Assembly: GCA_954871525.1 (NCBI GenBank)
Contig: OX940868.1
Coordinates: 13,332,556-13,396,555 of the forward strand
DNA: 64,000 nucleotides
DNA from: Parietaria judaica
Lineage: Eukaryota; Streptophyta; Magnoliopsida; Rosales; Urticaceae
Reading direction: 5' to 3'
Shown here: positions 30,592 to 43,452 of the stretch, piece after piece
How the letters are laid out: every line of letters begins with the position of its first letter
Numbering within the stretch: the first letter of the stretch is position 1
Program-made: the position numbers and the translations under genes
Notes under the pieces: model-generated
The model's input: the letters and a program-made list of their open reading frames with translations, nothing else
What the model was told of the DNA's origin: nothing
Databases searched by the model: none

Positions 30592-31456
30592 CAGGGGCGG
30601 ACCCAGGAATTCAAGTCGAGGGTGATAAAATATAAATATAAAAAAATAGTTAATAAAAATTATTTATCACTATTTTATGAATAATCTATTATGTTTCATG
30701 GTTTTCAAAATGATCTTAAAAAAATTCAAGACAAAATTTGTAAAATTTATTACAATTTTTTTAAAGTCATTTTTAGAATTAAAAAACCAGCTAGCATGAA
30801 ATAAGATATAAATCATTGGTCTAAAAAATTAATTTTAGAATTTTATAAAATAAGGTATAAATTTGAAAAATCATTTGTCTAAAAAAATTATTTTTAGAGT
30901 TTAAAGATCAAATAAGGTATAAATAAAATGAAATAAAAAAAAATGAGCTTGCATGCAAGTGAATGTGGGTCTGCAAAATTTATTTCCACTTCTCTACGAT
31001 TATTAACACTACTCCTACGACAAGTAACAATGTTTAACTTTAAACTTTTACTGACATAGTATATAAAATAAGTAAAATATACACACAAACATCAATAAAC
31101 TATGAGGAAAAAAACATCAATAAAGTTAAAAGAAAATAAAACGACTAATTATGGGCCCCACACATTCTTCTCTCATTCCCTTCCCTACCCTTCTCTTTCT
31201 GAAACGAAGCTCTGTTTTTCTTTTCCCATGGTGTTGTTACAAGCTCTGTTTTTCTTTCTCCCGTTCTTCTCTCCTTCCCTACCCTGCTCTTCCTATAAAA
31301 GGGGTCTATCCGACCAGTGCCTTTCTCGCTTGTCCTAAGGTCAATCCAAGCTAAAACATATCTATCATAAAATTTTATTTCTATTAAAAAAAATACTAAG
31401 ACACTCAAGGTTGGGGTGACATGAGCCACCCCCAGTTACTTCTGGGTCCGTCCCTG
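30592..31456. mobile_element. hAT element with possible captured sequence
   Basis: The termini caggggcggacccaggaa and ttctgggtccgtccctg are inverted repeats. They are flanked by a perfect 8-bp duplication tgtacaat (30584-30591, 31457-31464). The 865-bp interior includes a pyrimidine-rich 31165-31345 block with tataaaagg, unlike the AT-rich rest, which may be captured host DNA. No transposase was recognised. Confidence 0.9.
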
Positions 31457-33534
31457 TGTACAATATATTATATCATTCAAGACTTAAATAAAGAAGAAAT
31501 ATTAGAAGATCTTCATGGACAGTTTTTTAAAATATATGAAAATAAATAATAATTAACTTGGTGGGTGTACTTTTATGTCTTAACTACCCATTTATTGTTT
31601 GTGTTGATATCAAATTGTCCACTATGTGAGCATTTTATTCATCTCCAATCAAATTTTTAATTGAATAACTTCTAATATTTATCTGGAGTTTTTCTTTTAT
31701 TTTCCTTTACGAAGTCGATTCATACAAATCTTTCTTTTTCATTTTGAGACTTATGATAAGAATGTTCGTACTTTTTTTTCTGATATAAAAATCCATGTTT
31801 TCAGTAAATGCAATTGGTAACTAAGAGCTTGTATATTTATAACTAGCATTAAACTTTCCTAACTAATAATTATTATAAAAAAAAAAACCATATTATATGG
31901 AGTTAAGAAATCACCAAAGCTAATAACTAGCATTTTTTCCCCTTAATTGCACGTATCATCGATTATTAAAAAAAAAAAGGTGGAAGTGGGACACACTCAA
32001 TAATTAATTTTGAGATATTTCTGGCATCGTCTTTGATTTTTTACTAAGTGTGCATGTAAATTAACATTAATGTATTTATGATTAAACTCCAAGAATATCA
32101 TTTACTCAACATATTAATTAAATTTGAGATGTATGCATGTTTCTATGTTAAAAGAAAGTTAATTTTTTATGGGCTAAATTAGACATTGACATTGTTTTAT
32201 AGCATTTAGGTACTATTGTCATAAAAAAATACTAATATTTTGACAAATTTGATATATAATTGGATAATTCTGCCGTAAATATCTCTTAAATTTTGTATTT
32301 GAAAATTAGTTAAATTATTCAAGATTGACAAGTTTACCACACACTAACGACCAATCATGGAACATGGACGAAATTTAAATTTTCTACTGTTCATAATTTT
32401 AGTACTTTAGCTGCTAATTAAACAAAAGGAGTTGAACATGCCGAAGCAATTAGCAAAATATATGATACTTTTGCCTTAATATCTCTTAATTGTGTAAGTA
32501 AACATTATTAAACATGTTAGATATTTCTCATGAGATAAATATTTATGTTCCTTATTCATTAATTATGATTATAATGTATAATATTAGGTTTGCAATGTGT
32601 AAAGAAAATTGATTCACAGCTAGCATACACAAATAGATAAATTGGATGATGTGATTATCCAAGTTAATTAAATGCAAAAAGTAATTTAAAGTTGAACCAT
32701 CAAATTAAACTTTGATTTACGAATTACTCTATACATATATATAGAATTAAACTTATATATAATGTCAAAGATAAACTACGGAAAAGAAATGACCTGCCCT
32801 AAAAAGGCCTTATGATAATTGTCATAAGATATCACCTAAATTATTATATATTAATTATATTGTATTTATATAGCTCGCGTGAATACTTTCTTACTATTAC
32901 CACTCATATTTGTCACTATTGGCCTAGATATTACACATGTACGTACTAATATGCATGTTACACACTATTTGGCCTTATGTGGGATAAGAGGATATTTATG
33001 GAAGTGGTGGGACCAAGCTTTAAAATTTTAATTTTAATTTGTGTAGCTTTATTTCCCATAATATATATATATATATATATATTTAATTCTAAATTAATTA
33101 GGAAAAATTTATTATAGGAAAGAACTTACCTACATTATGTATCCCAAAACACGGTTCTAAAATCCCCGGAAAATCGCCAATATCTTATTTTTAGAGATGA
33201 TCAGCTACGCGGGTGGTCAAAATTGGATGTTGATTTTTTTTATAAAAATAAATAATTTTTTTAGTGAAATTTTGATAGAATCCTTGAAAATTAAATTTTA
33301 AGTTTTATATTATTAAATATTAAGTAATAATTTAGTTTTAATTTATTGTTATGTAATTAACATGTAAAAGATGTATATTTAAGTACTATTAAAATAAAAT
33401 AAAAAACTATTCGACTATATTCATTGGCTATCGATTTATACACACGTCAAATGACCGAAGAAACAATCAGTTACTGGTTATAAAATCTTACAAAACGTCA
33501 TCAATATATCAACAAACTCCTTGGTACACATGTC

Positions 33535-33650
33535 TAGAGCTGGGGCTCACGATGGGAAACACGCCATCGCGACGTTTGCGACGTTCACGAGTCGCGATTC
33601 AGGGGTCAATGTCGCAATGAATCGCGATTTTACCTCAGTCGTCACGATCC

Positions 33651-33734
<84 letters not shown>

Positions 33735-33843
33735 GTCGCGACGATCCCGACCCTCGGCACCACGACGCATCGCGACGGGAAGGTTAGCGATTTCCGGCGA
33801 TTCTATCGCGACCGGTCGCGACGCTGTGACTTTCACCTCTACA
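33535..33843. mobile_element. hAT MITE carrying a (CT)n tract
   Basis: The left end tagagctg matches the family at 61518, and the right end is cctcta(ca). The flanking 8-mers cacatgtc and cacctgtc differ by one base. Internal words such as tcgcgac and cgtcgcgac are shared with the second copy. A 79-base (CT)n tract (33653-33731) fills the centre. Open frames crossing the tract are artefacts. Confidence 0.75.
33653..33731. repeat. (CT)39 microsatellite
   Basis: An essentially uninterrupted CT dinucleotide run inside the hAT MITE. The related MITE at 61518 has a shorter, interrupted GA tract in the opposite orientation, so the tract belongs to the family and has expanded here. Confidence 0.95.
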
Positions 33844-35129
33844 CACCTGTCAGTACACTTTTAAAATGTGGACTCTCTGGTAGGTCTTGGTTTTTGACTG
33901 TTAAACATTGAGGTCAAGATATTCAAATCATAGTTATGCACATCTTGCAAATAAATTTCTTTTCAACTAAAGGATCAAATGTTGTCTATAACTTATTCTA
34001 TATATGTAAATTATATATTACACATACTAGATAAAGTTAGAACGCAATAAACAAGTAGGAAATAGAAACCTTATTTAAGTTGATTTATAATACATGAAAA
34101 ATGAAAACTTTAACACTTTTAGATGGAGGTTTTTAGTTTGATGTAATAATAATAATGAAAAAGTTAAAAAGTGCAGGATTTTAGTGTTAATGTAATAATA
34201 ATAATAATGATTTTTTTTTATTTCAATTGGTTCCAATGATAGATCTTCGGACCAAAAGCACAGAAGAACACAAACAAAAAAAGAGATATGAAAGATATGA
34301 ATTTGGTGAGAAAACCTTATCTTGTATTGAAGATCATAAGTTACAGAAGCGGGGTTCTCAACTTTCGCAAACAAATTACATGCATGAATATTAATAGTGG
34401 ACAAGCTAATCAATCAAATCAAATGTAATCTAACCTCTAAAATTAATTAGTAACTTTCTTAACTTATATGTACACACAAATGGATGCGTCGATATTATCT
34501 CGTGTCTTATCCTAAAATCTCGTTTCCTCCGATGTGTCAAACTTGTGAACCACAAACCTGGTTTTGTTTGTCTTGACTTGCTTTTCCTGACTTGCTCTCC
34601 TTAACAAGGTCAAATGGACCGAGTCGCCATGCCCTGGTCGACTAGTGTCTGCTGCATCCACCTTCCTGGTCGCTTGAATCAGTTTCTTGGTTCATACCGA
34701 CTGGGATGTCTAGCTCTTGCTGAACCCGAATATGTGGTTCCTGGTTGGGGTAATCTGCCTGTCATAACCAAGTGACTAGTGATCTATCTGTGACTAGGTT
34801 GTCTGCGATCAAGTCCTCCTAATTTGATCGGGTAGGTCTTGCCTTCCTGATTGCTCCTTGACTCAGCGAGTTGAACTAGGTCGAGCTTAGCCTCACAATT
34901 TCTCCTTGATGAGATTGTTTATCTTATTTTGATGAACCTTGAAGGACTTGGAATTTGGGACAGTGCACCCTGTCGATCTTACAATCACACATGCAAGTCT
35001 GTACGTATACAAAAAGGTGGTCAGTTTGGAAAAAAATAGTAAGAGTTTCAAAACGTAAGATGTAGAAGAATTAGACATGTATTGAAAATTATGTTTTACT
35101 TATATTTTTGCGAGAAAATAGTTATATCC

Positions 35130-35584
35130 TACTAAGCCTAACAACGCACATATACCTTTTTGTTCATACTCTAAGTAAGAAGCGTATAATGTTATTTGAA
35201 ATTGGATTGAACGGTGACCGTGGATGGATGATATATGAGATAATGAGTATAGTACTGTAAATGAGCAATCACTGTGAAGACTTTTCTTACAAATTTGATT
35301 TATTCTTATGATTTTTTTGTTTGTTTGGAAAAGAAATTCTCATAAATTATTTTCAAACTATGTTATTTCTTACTAAGCCTAGCGAACCACATATACCTTT
35401 TTGTTCATACTCTAAGCAAGAAGCGACATTGGATTAAACTGTGACGGTGGATGGATGATATGCAAGACAATGAGTATAGTGTAAATGAGCAATCACTGTG
35501 AAGACGATTATTACAAATGTGATTTATTCTTATGATTTTTTTATTTGTTTTGAAAAAGAATTCCCATAAATTATTTTCAAACTA
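35130..35584. repeat. Tandem duplication, ~215-230-bp units
   Basis: Unit A (35130-35360) and unit B (35371-35584) both start tactaagccta, share ccacatataccttttt-like, gatggatgatat and gagcaatcactgtgaagac blocks and end ttattttcaaacta. They differ by substitutions and small gaps. No gene is seen. The preceding 33852-35129 is intergenic, with a somewhat GC-richer part at 34500-34960 that I cannot classify. Confidence 0.8.
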
Positions 35585-35658
35585 TATTATTTACTTGTTT
35601 TATTTTTAAGTAGTTACTTAAAGTGATTAAGAAAAGGAATTGTAAAAACTTTCAGAAC

Positions 35659-35805
35659 TATTAGCAGTTTAGTCCCTCTTTCTATTATTTGCTATTTAGT
35701 CCTTTTCCTCTTTATGTATACAAGACCCATTGTATTATTATTATTATTTATTCTTGATCAAGGGTTTCTTCTTCTCTTATCTTCTCTCTCTCTTTAATTA
35801 TACTA
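35659..35805 (+). repeat. Copia-2 left LTR
   Basis: 147 bp, ending tatacta where the partner ends tctaaca. It contains a pyrimidine-rich 3' half. The primer site directly follows (35806-35818). Confidence 0.92.
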
Positions 35806-36013
35806 TGGTATCAGAGCCATGGCTATGAATCATGAAGGAAGGTTGAAGAATACCATCATTGCGTTGTGCATGATCTTGTTCGTGATTCTTGGGTATGCTT
35901 GTGATTCGATTCCTCTTATTGCGATTTTTGCTAGGGTTTCTGGAATTTGGGGATTTTGTTAGATTGGTCATTTTGTTGCTTGGATTGGTTTGTTTGGTCT
36001 TCGTTTGTTCGTT

Positions 36014-39000
36014 ATGGCTAGTCGAAAGGATGATTCGCTTCAATCGATTAGCACTCAGTTAGATAGAAAGAACTACTCGTATTGGAGCTATGTGATGAAG
36101 AATTATTTGAAGGGTAAATCTATGTGGGTATGTTTCGGGTACTAAATTGCCGCCCACTAACAAGTCAGAGGATACTTATCTCGGGCTATTAGAAGTTTGG
36201 GAAACCAATAATTCAAAGATTATCACATGGATAAACAACTCTGTCACTCATTCGATCGGCGTTCAATTGGAAAAGTTCGACACGGCCAAACTTGTTTGGG
36301 AACATCTTGAAAGACTGTTTACTCAGTCTAATTTCGCTAGGCGCTATCAATTGGAAACTGATATTCGGGCTCTCAAGCAAGATGGTTTGTCGATTCAAGA
36401 ATTATACTAAGCTATGTCAGCTCTATGTGATCAGCTGGCTCAGATTGAGCCCGACAATTTACAGTCACATGAGTCTTACATCAGTTTTAGAGAGGAACAC
36501 CGACTTGTTCAGTTCTTGATGGCCCTTCGCTCTGACTTTGAAGCTCTTCGTTGTTCCATCTTACATCGGAATCCCTTGCCTTCGGTGGACTCGGTTGTGA
36601 ATGAATTAATGGCAGAGGAGATTCGGCTCAAGACTCGCACTGACAAAGAGACTTCTATACCGGCTGCTCCATCTGTTTTAATTTGTTGCTTCCCCTCAAA
36701 ATTCATCTAGTGGCTATCCGAGCGTGGCCATAGATGAATGTGCATTTTGTAAGCAAAAAGGGCACTGGAAGGGACAATGTCCTATATTGGCTAGTAAAGG
36801 CAAGCAACCACATCGTCGCCCGCCGCCACTCGCTCAGAAGCCTCCATGGAAAGCTACTAATCAAGCTTTTCAAGCTAGTAGTGCTGAGGTGTCCTCATCA
36901 GCACCATCAGAGCAATCTTTGATTGAGCAGTTCCAAAAGTTCCTCACCTCGCATCCTCAAGCCTTATCAGCTGCTTCTCCCGTCCATTTGTCCTTTCTCC
37001 AAAACTCTAGTTCATCAGGTATATCCTCTCCCGTTTGGGTTCTTAACTCTTGCGCTACTGATTATATGTCTCCTGAAAAAATAATCTTTTTCTTCGTTGT
37101 CCCCAGATTCCTCTGTGTCTGTAGCAATAGCTATTGGTCGGTGTTGGTCATGTTTGGACACCTAATTTGAGTCTCCCTCATGTTTATTATATTCCGAGTC
37201 TTGCCTTAAATCTTGCTTCGGTCGGTAAATTGTGTGACTTGGACTATTTTGTCATCTTCTCTAAATATCATTGTTTTGTGCAGGATCCTCACTCTCAGAA
37301 GCTGATTGGGACATGCCATAGGGAAAGAGGTCTATATGTGGTCGATGAACTCAAAGTACCAGAGAGCGTTGCTGCTTCTAGTATCGATCTGTCATCTTTT
37401 CAATTGAGTCAGTCGTCCTCTGAATTTTACTTGTGGCATTCTCGTTTGGGTCATGTTTTCGGATCTCGTTTGAAATTTTTGGTTTTTACTGGAGCTTTGG
37501 GTGAATTAAAAACTCATGATGTGTCTAATTGTAGTGGTTGTAAACTTGCAAAATATTTGGCATTGCCCTTTCCTAGAAGTTTGTTTATGTCATTTGCACC
37601 TTTTAATCTCATTCACTCCGATGTTGGGGACCCTCTCATTTGCCCACAAAAGGGGGTTCACGTTATTATGTATCGTTAGTTGATGATTTTACTCGTTATA
37701 CTTGGGTCTATCTTATGAAACGTCGTTCTGATTTTTTCGGATATATTTGATACGTTTCGAGCTCTTGTAAAAACACAATATTCGTCTGTTATAAAATGTT
37801 TTCGTTGTGATTTAGGTGGGGAATACACTTCTAACAATTTTTCCAGGTTACTAAGCTCTGATGGAACTCTTCATCAAAGCTCGTGTACCGACACACCTCA
37901 ACAAAATGGTGTAGCAGAAAGAAAACATCGTCATATCATTGAAACTGCTCGATCACTTTAATTGTCATCTCAAGTTCCAAGTGTGTTTTGGGGTGAAGCT
38001 GTTTTGACGTCTGTTTATTTGATCAATAGAATTGCTACTTCACACAACTCAGGTTTGTCACCTTTTAAAAATATTCATGGTCACTCTCCTGATTACTATT
38101 CATTGCGTGTCTTTGGTTCAACTTGTTTTGTGCTACGTCCTAGTGTTGAACGTAGTAAGTTGACTTCTCGATTAGTGTTGTGTGTTTTCTTAGGTTATGG
38201 GATTGGTAAAAAAGGCTATCGTTGTTATGATCCTGTTGGTCAGAAATTGTATGTCTCTCCTCATGTTTTCTTTCTTGAACATATTCCATATTTCTCTATT
38301 CCCGAAAATTCGCATAATTTGACAAAATCAGATCTTATTAGTATCGATCCGTTTCTTATTGATGAAGATCATCCTGATCATCCTGTTCATCCTACTGCTC
38401 CTCCGTCTGAAGAGGCTACGAAATTGGGTACTATTGTTCCCGCCACATCCTCTCTTCCTCAACCCGTGGCCTCAGAATCAGTTCAAGAGAATATGGATCC
38501 TCCACTTCGCATATCTACTCGTGTTCGTAAGTCAACTAAACTCCCCGATTTCTCTTATTCGTGTTTCTCTAGTTCCTTTGTGTCCTTCTTAAAATCCATT
38601 CATCGTCTTTCTGAGCCCTCGTCCTATCGAGAAGCTATCCTTGACCCTCTTTGGCAGAATACTATGGACGAGGAACTTATTGCGCTGCGTCAAACAAATA
38701 CTTGTGATTTGGTCTTGTTACCACCGGGTAAACGTACCATTGGCTCTCGATGGGTATACAAGATCAAGACTGAGTCTGATGGTTCTGTTGAGAGATACAA
38801 AGCTCGACTAGTTGCTCGGGGGTTTTCTCAGTAATATGGCATGGATTACGAAGAGACCTTTGCTCCGATTGCCAAAATGACTACAGTTCAGACTCTCATC
38901 GCCGTTTCCTCTGTTCGTGGGTGGAAAATATCTCAGATGGGCGTGAAGAATGCCTTTCTCAACGGTGATCTTCACGAAGAAGTTTATATGGATCCACCTC

Positions 39001-40100
39001 CTGGTGTCACTCACAAACTCGATGAAGTTTGTAAGCTCCAAAAATCTCTCTATGAACTCAAACAAGAACCTCGTGCTTGGTTTGAGAAGTTCTCTACTGT
39101 GATCACGTCACTTGGATTCACACGTAGCCACCATGATTATGCACTATTCATCAAATGCACCGGTCAAGGTCGTATTCTTCTCTCCTTATATGTTGATGAC
39201 ATGATTATTACTAGTGATGATGTTGATGAGATTGAAGCACGAGTTAGCTCGTTGTTTTGCTATGAAGGATTTGGGAATGCTTCGGTATTTTTTGGGAATT
39301 GAAGTTGCTTCGTCTCCAAAAGGATATATTCTATCTCAGTCAAAATACATTGGCGATATATTTGAGCGTGCACAACTTACAGACAATAAAGTTGTGGATA
39401 CTCCTATTGAAGCCAATGTTCATTACTCTTTGACTGATGGCCAGGCTCTTCCTGGTCCTGCTTTGTACCGTACCATTGTTGGTAGTTTGGTGTATCTTAC
39501 TATCACGCGTCCCGATATTGCTCATGATGTTCACGTGGTCAGTCAGTTTGTTGTGGCTCCCACTACAGTTCATTGGGGCGAGTTCTTCGTATCCTTCGGT
39601 ACCTTCGGGGAACTCAATTTCAAAGTCTTCTTCTCTCGTCGAGCACATCATTGGATCTCCGAGCCTATACCAATGTTGATTGGGCTGGTGATCCTACTGA
39701 TCGCAAGTCTACCACAGGTTTCTGTATCTTTCTTGGTGATTCTCTTATCTCGTGGAAAAGCAAGAAACAAGATGTGATTTCTCGGTCTTCAATAGAAGCG
39801 GAGTATCGAGCTATGGCATCCACGACAGGCGAGATTGTTTTGTTGCGATGGTTACTTGTCGATATGGGTGTCACCTCTCCCGGACCCACTCCGTTGTTTT
39901 GTGACAATAAGAGTGCCATTCAAATTGCAAAGAATGTCGTGTTTCATGAGCGTACGAAGCACATTGAAATTGATTGTCATGTTGTTCGACATCACTTTCA
40001 ATGTAACAACATCACCTTGCCTTTTGTTTCCTCTTCAGTTCAGCTTGCCGATCCGTTTTACAAAGGCACTTTCTTCTTCTCGTTTTCGTTTTTTAGTTAG
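36014..40100 (+). pseudogene. Copia-2 gag-pol pseudogene
   Basis: Gag starts at the ATG at 36014 (MASRKDDSLQS). A CCHC knuckle (CAFCKQKGHWKGQC) lies near 36739. The protease signature reads VLNSCATDYM near 37038, with Asn in place of the catalytic Asp. Integrase remnants follow, then reverse transcriptase (YVDDMIIT near 39189) and RNase H (VDWAGDPTDRKST near 39680, then SIEAEYRAMA). There are several frameshifts (for example near 36128, 37100 and 39250) and in-frame stops (for example 36408, 36708 and 38832). No product is expected. Confidence 0.93.
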
Positions 40101-40146
40101 CAAACTCTCAATGTTTGTTACTGTAGCATCGTGAGTTTGAAGGGGG

Positions 40147-40290
40147 TATTAGCAATTTAGTCCCTCTTTCTTTATTATTTGCTATTTAGTCCTTTTCCTC
40201 TTTATGTATACAAGACCCATTGTATTATTATTATTTATTCTTGATCAAGGGTTTCTTCTTCTCTTCTCTTCTCTCTCTTTGATTCTAACA
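40147..40290 (+). repeat. Copia-2 right LTR
   Basis: 144 bp beginning TATTAGCA and ending TTCTAACA, followed by the agaac target duplication. It lies 20 bases from the next transposon. Confidence 0.93.
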
Positions 40291-40310
40291 AGAACATGGT
40301 TAGTTATAAG

Positions 40311-41626
40311 CAAGGATTTGAATGCCGTTTTTGCCGATAAATCGTTTGCCGTTATCGACGGAGTAATCGTTTGCCGATGGATTTATCGATGGAAAACCTA
40401 TAAAATTTATCGTTTGCCGTTACCGAAACTTATCGAACTTATCGATGGATTAATCGCTTATCGATAGATTTATCGATGGAAAACATATAAAATATTTTCA
40501 TATATATTTTCATACATAAAATATTTTTTATAACATAAAATACTATATGTATATTTTCCTTAATAATTGAAAAATGTCAAATTATAAAACAAATTATGTC
40601 AGAATCACGGTATCAGAATTATATACACTGTTACAAAATGAAGTTACATAAAAACAACGAAGAAATAGCTCAATTTAACCAATTTCAAAAAAAAATTACT
40701 TTTGCCGCAATAAGGTTGCTATTCGGGAACACGTCGAATTAAAAATAAGTATGTCAACCTCACATTTTATAAGTTATATACAATGTTATAAAAATGATTT
40801 TACATAAAAAAAATAAATAGACTAATTAGCTTAACTTAACTAATTTCCAAAAATATGTACTTTTGCCGCAATAAGGTCATAATTCAGAAAGACATCAATT
40901 ACGAAAATAATTATGTCAAACTAACAGTTTCCTAATTATATACAATGTTACAAAATGAAATTAAAGAGAAATATATTTATATATATATATATATCAAATT
41001 CACTATTTGTAGGAAAATGGTATTTTTGTCGCAATTAGAAATAATTTGCATAAACCCTTAAATTTAACCCAAATCTGCAAAAAATCAATAAAAATCACGG
41101 AAACCATCTTGATTCATCTATATTCCATCATATACTTTAAAAAAATCAATTTCAACAACAACATTTGATTCAAAACATAAAATGTACAATTAAACTAATA
41201 TAAAACTCAAAGTTTAACTTTCATTCAACCTAATAGCTTTCTAAGTAACTAATACAAATATAGAATAAAAATGTGAAAAATTGACATGATTCATACATAT
41301 ACAACATTTAAACATCAAAACGCTAAAGATCTACTAAAAAAACCCTAAAAATACATTTAAATTTCGAAATTAAAAGAAGTTGGAACTTTTGCCGCAAAAA
41401 AAGAAAAAATTATACCAGGGTTGACTTATCGTTTTTGACCGAAAAGTAGCTTGCTTTTCGAGAAAATACACTTGATAAGTTTGAGAGATAAGTGACTTGC
41501 TTTTCGAATCGAAAAATCGCGATAAGTATAAAAAGATAACGATTAGAGGAGATAAGTTACCGAGAAGTGGTTTTCAGCGATAAATCGCTCGATTATCGCT
41601 CGATTATCGCGAAAATCGAAACCATG
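40311..41626. mobile_element. hAT element A with TTATCG subterminal arrays
   Basis: It starts caaggatttgaatgccg and ends cgaaaccatg. It is flanked by a perfect 8-bp duplication gttataag (40303-40310, 41627-41634). Each end (about 180 bases) is packed with ttatcg/cgataa and gccg words, and the 1-kb middle is AT-rich with several short ttttgccgcaa segments. It is homologous to element B at 56483-57807. Neither copy has a transposase frame, so both would depend on an enzyme supplied elsewhere. Confidence 0.88.
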
Positions 41627-43192
41627 GTTATAAGTGACGTACTTGAAAATAATAATAATAAAAAATCGGATCATCGCACTAATAATTATGAAAATCGAAA
41701 CTAATGACTCATTTGTATAAACGTGTATCTATATATGAATGAGATCTCGTCACTGAGTCGTGCTTGTACAATATGCATGCACGGTTTATCAATGTTTCTT
41801 GTGATCATCTTGATTTTCTAAGAATCATATATGTCGAATCAGATTCTCTCTAGAAGAAAAAAAAACAAAAACTTAGAAATCCCATCGATTATATACGCTA
41901 GATTTCTGTTCCGTTGAAATTACTAAATACTTTACGACATGAATACGCAGTTGGATAATATTCCATCCGATCGATATTATTCATCATTGGATTCGAAGAA
42001 GGTCCTTCATTTTTCTTCTTCAGTGGGGAGTAATAGTACATATTCATTGCCATACAACGGTGCGAATCCTAGCTAGGGTTTTAACTAATTTTGTCCTCTA
42101 CCATATATACTAACCCTAAAACCCTATTATTTTCCACGTGCCGTATTTTTAATTCAATATTTGATCGACAACCACGAGATATAACTTGAAATATATAAGA
42201 ATTGACTTTAAAATAAAAGCTGGCATAACTGTTACTAGTAGGGTTTGTATACAGAAGTCTCCAATACAAATTGTCTATGAATTTTGTACATTACTATTTG
42301 CTAGTTTGAGATAGGTCCTTTTCGTGAATACGTCGTATTCGTTTAAAGGTTTTGTGTCTATGATTCAGATTGGACTGGTCGATCTTTATTGGCAAGTTGA
42401 CACTAGCCACTAGCTGTTGATTAATTAATTAATTAATTAATCCTAATATATATTATCATATCATTATCAACATTTCTCTAATAGTCAAATATATATAGAG
42501 AGATTTGTGGCCAAAATAAGGCCATGTAGACATATTGGATAACACGAATGAATCATGAATTAAAAAAAAAAAACAAAAAAACAAAACCTCTTACATATTC
42601 GAAAGAAAATTAGACATTATGAGATTTAGTAAAGAAAATTATTATACGTAACTCTATAAATCACTATATGCAGTGACTTTACTGGCTGACCTAATTGAAA
42701 TGATGACTAATGTTTTTCCGTGATATACTTATATCCACATATATATAGCTCGTGGAAAGGCAGGTTTGTGTCTACCACAATTAATTAATAGCTGGTATAT
42801 CAAGTAATTTAATTGTTACTCTGTGTCAATTAATTCCGTTACCACATTTTAGTGAGACATGGTTGAATGATATACAGGCCGCAGCGTAATTTTAAGTTGT
42901 TGGGGAGAGTATCTAACCAAGTCCTGGCATGAGCCAGTTTTCCGGGGAAGCCTTCAAACGGAACTTTAAGACGGTAATTTTTTATGTTAAAATGTGAACT
43001 AAACTCGGTCCAACAAGAAGCCATAAGAACTAAACTTACATTTAATTATAAATTTATAATTAACTATTGGCTGTGATGGTTCCTCTCTCATTCCCATAGT
43101 ATTGCTATTATGGAGCCGGTATAACCTTCATATATCATTAAATAAGTTGCACCTTTACATTAATATATATATGCTACGAATTAGTACATGTT

Positions 43193-43195
<3 letters not shown>

Positions 43196-43254
<59 letters not shown>

Positions 43255-43413
43255 TACAAGTTGCAAGATCCAAGGCCAAATTAATTAGTTGGATCTGATG
43301 ACGAGTTAGCTACGTAACCTCTCGAATTAATATTCATTTATGCGCACAAAAACAACAAACGTTGCGATATTTCATAGATTGATCATGTCATGATGATCAC
43401 AGTAGCACAAATG

Positions 43414-43449
<36 letters not shown>
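43196..43449. repeat. (TA)n microsatellites
   Basis: Two TA runs, 43196-43250 and 43416-43449. They lie in the AT-rich intergenic stretch 41635-44585, in which I see no gene, RNA gene or element with defined ends. A 110-codon minus frame at 44180-44512 was considered and not called. Confidence 0.9.

Positions 43450-43452
<3 letters not shown>

Larger units (their letters stand above)
35659..40290 (+). mobile_element. Copia-2 LTR retrotransposon, decayed
   Basis: Short LTRs (147 and 144 bp) begin TATTAGCA. The right LTR ends CTAACA; the left has lost the terminal CA. A perfect 5-bp duplication agaac (35654-35658, 40291-40295) flanks the element. The primer site tggtatcagagcc follows the left LTR, and the purine tract gaaggggg precedes the right one. 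Internal domains are in copia order but broken. Confidence 0.96.

Noticed and set aside
33521..33836. Frames with long Ser-Leu or Arg-Glu runs
   Set aside because: Direct translation of the (CT)n tract in a MITE.
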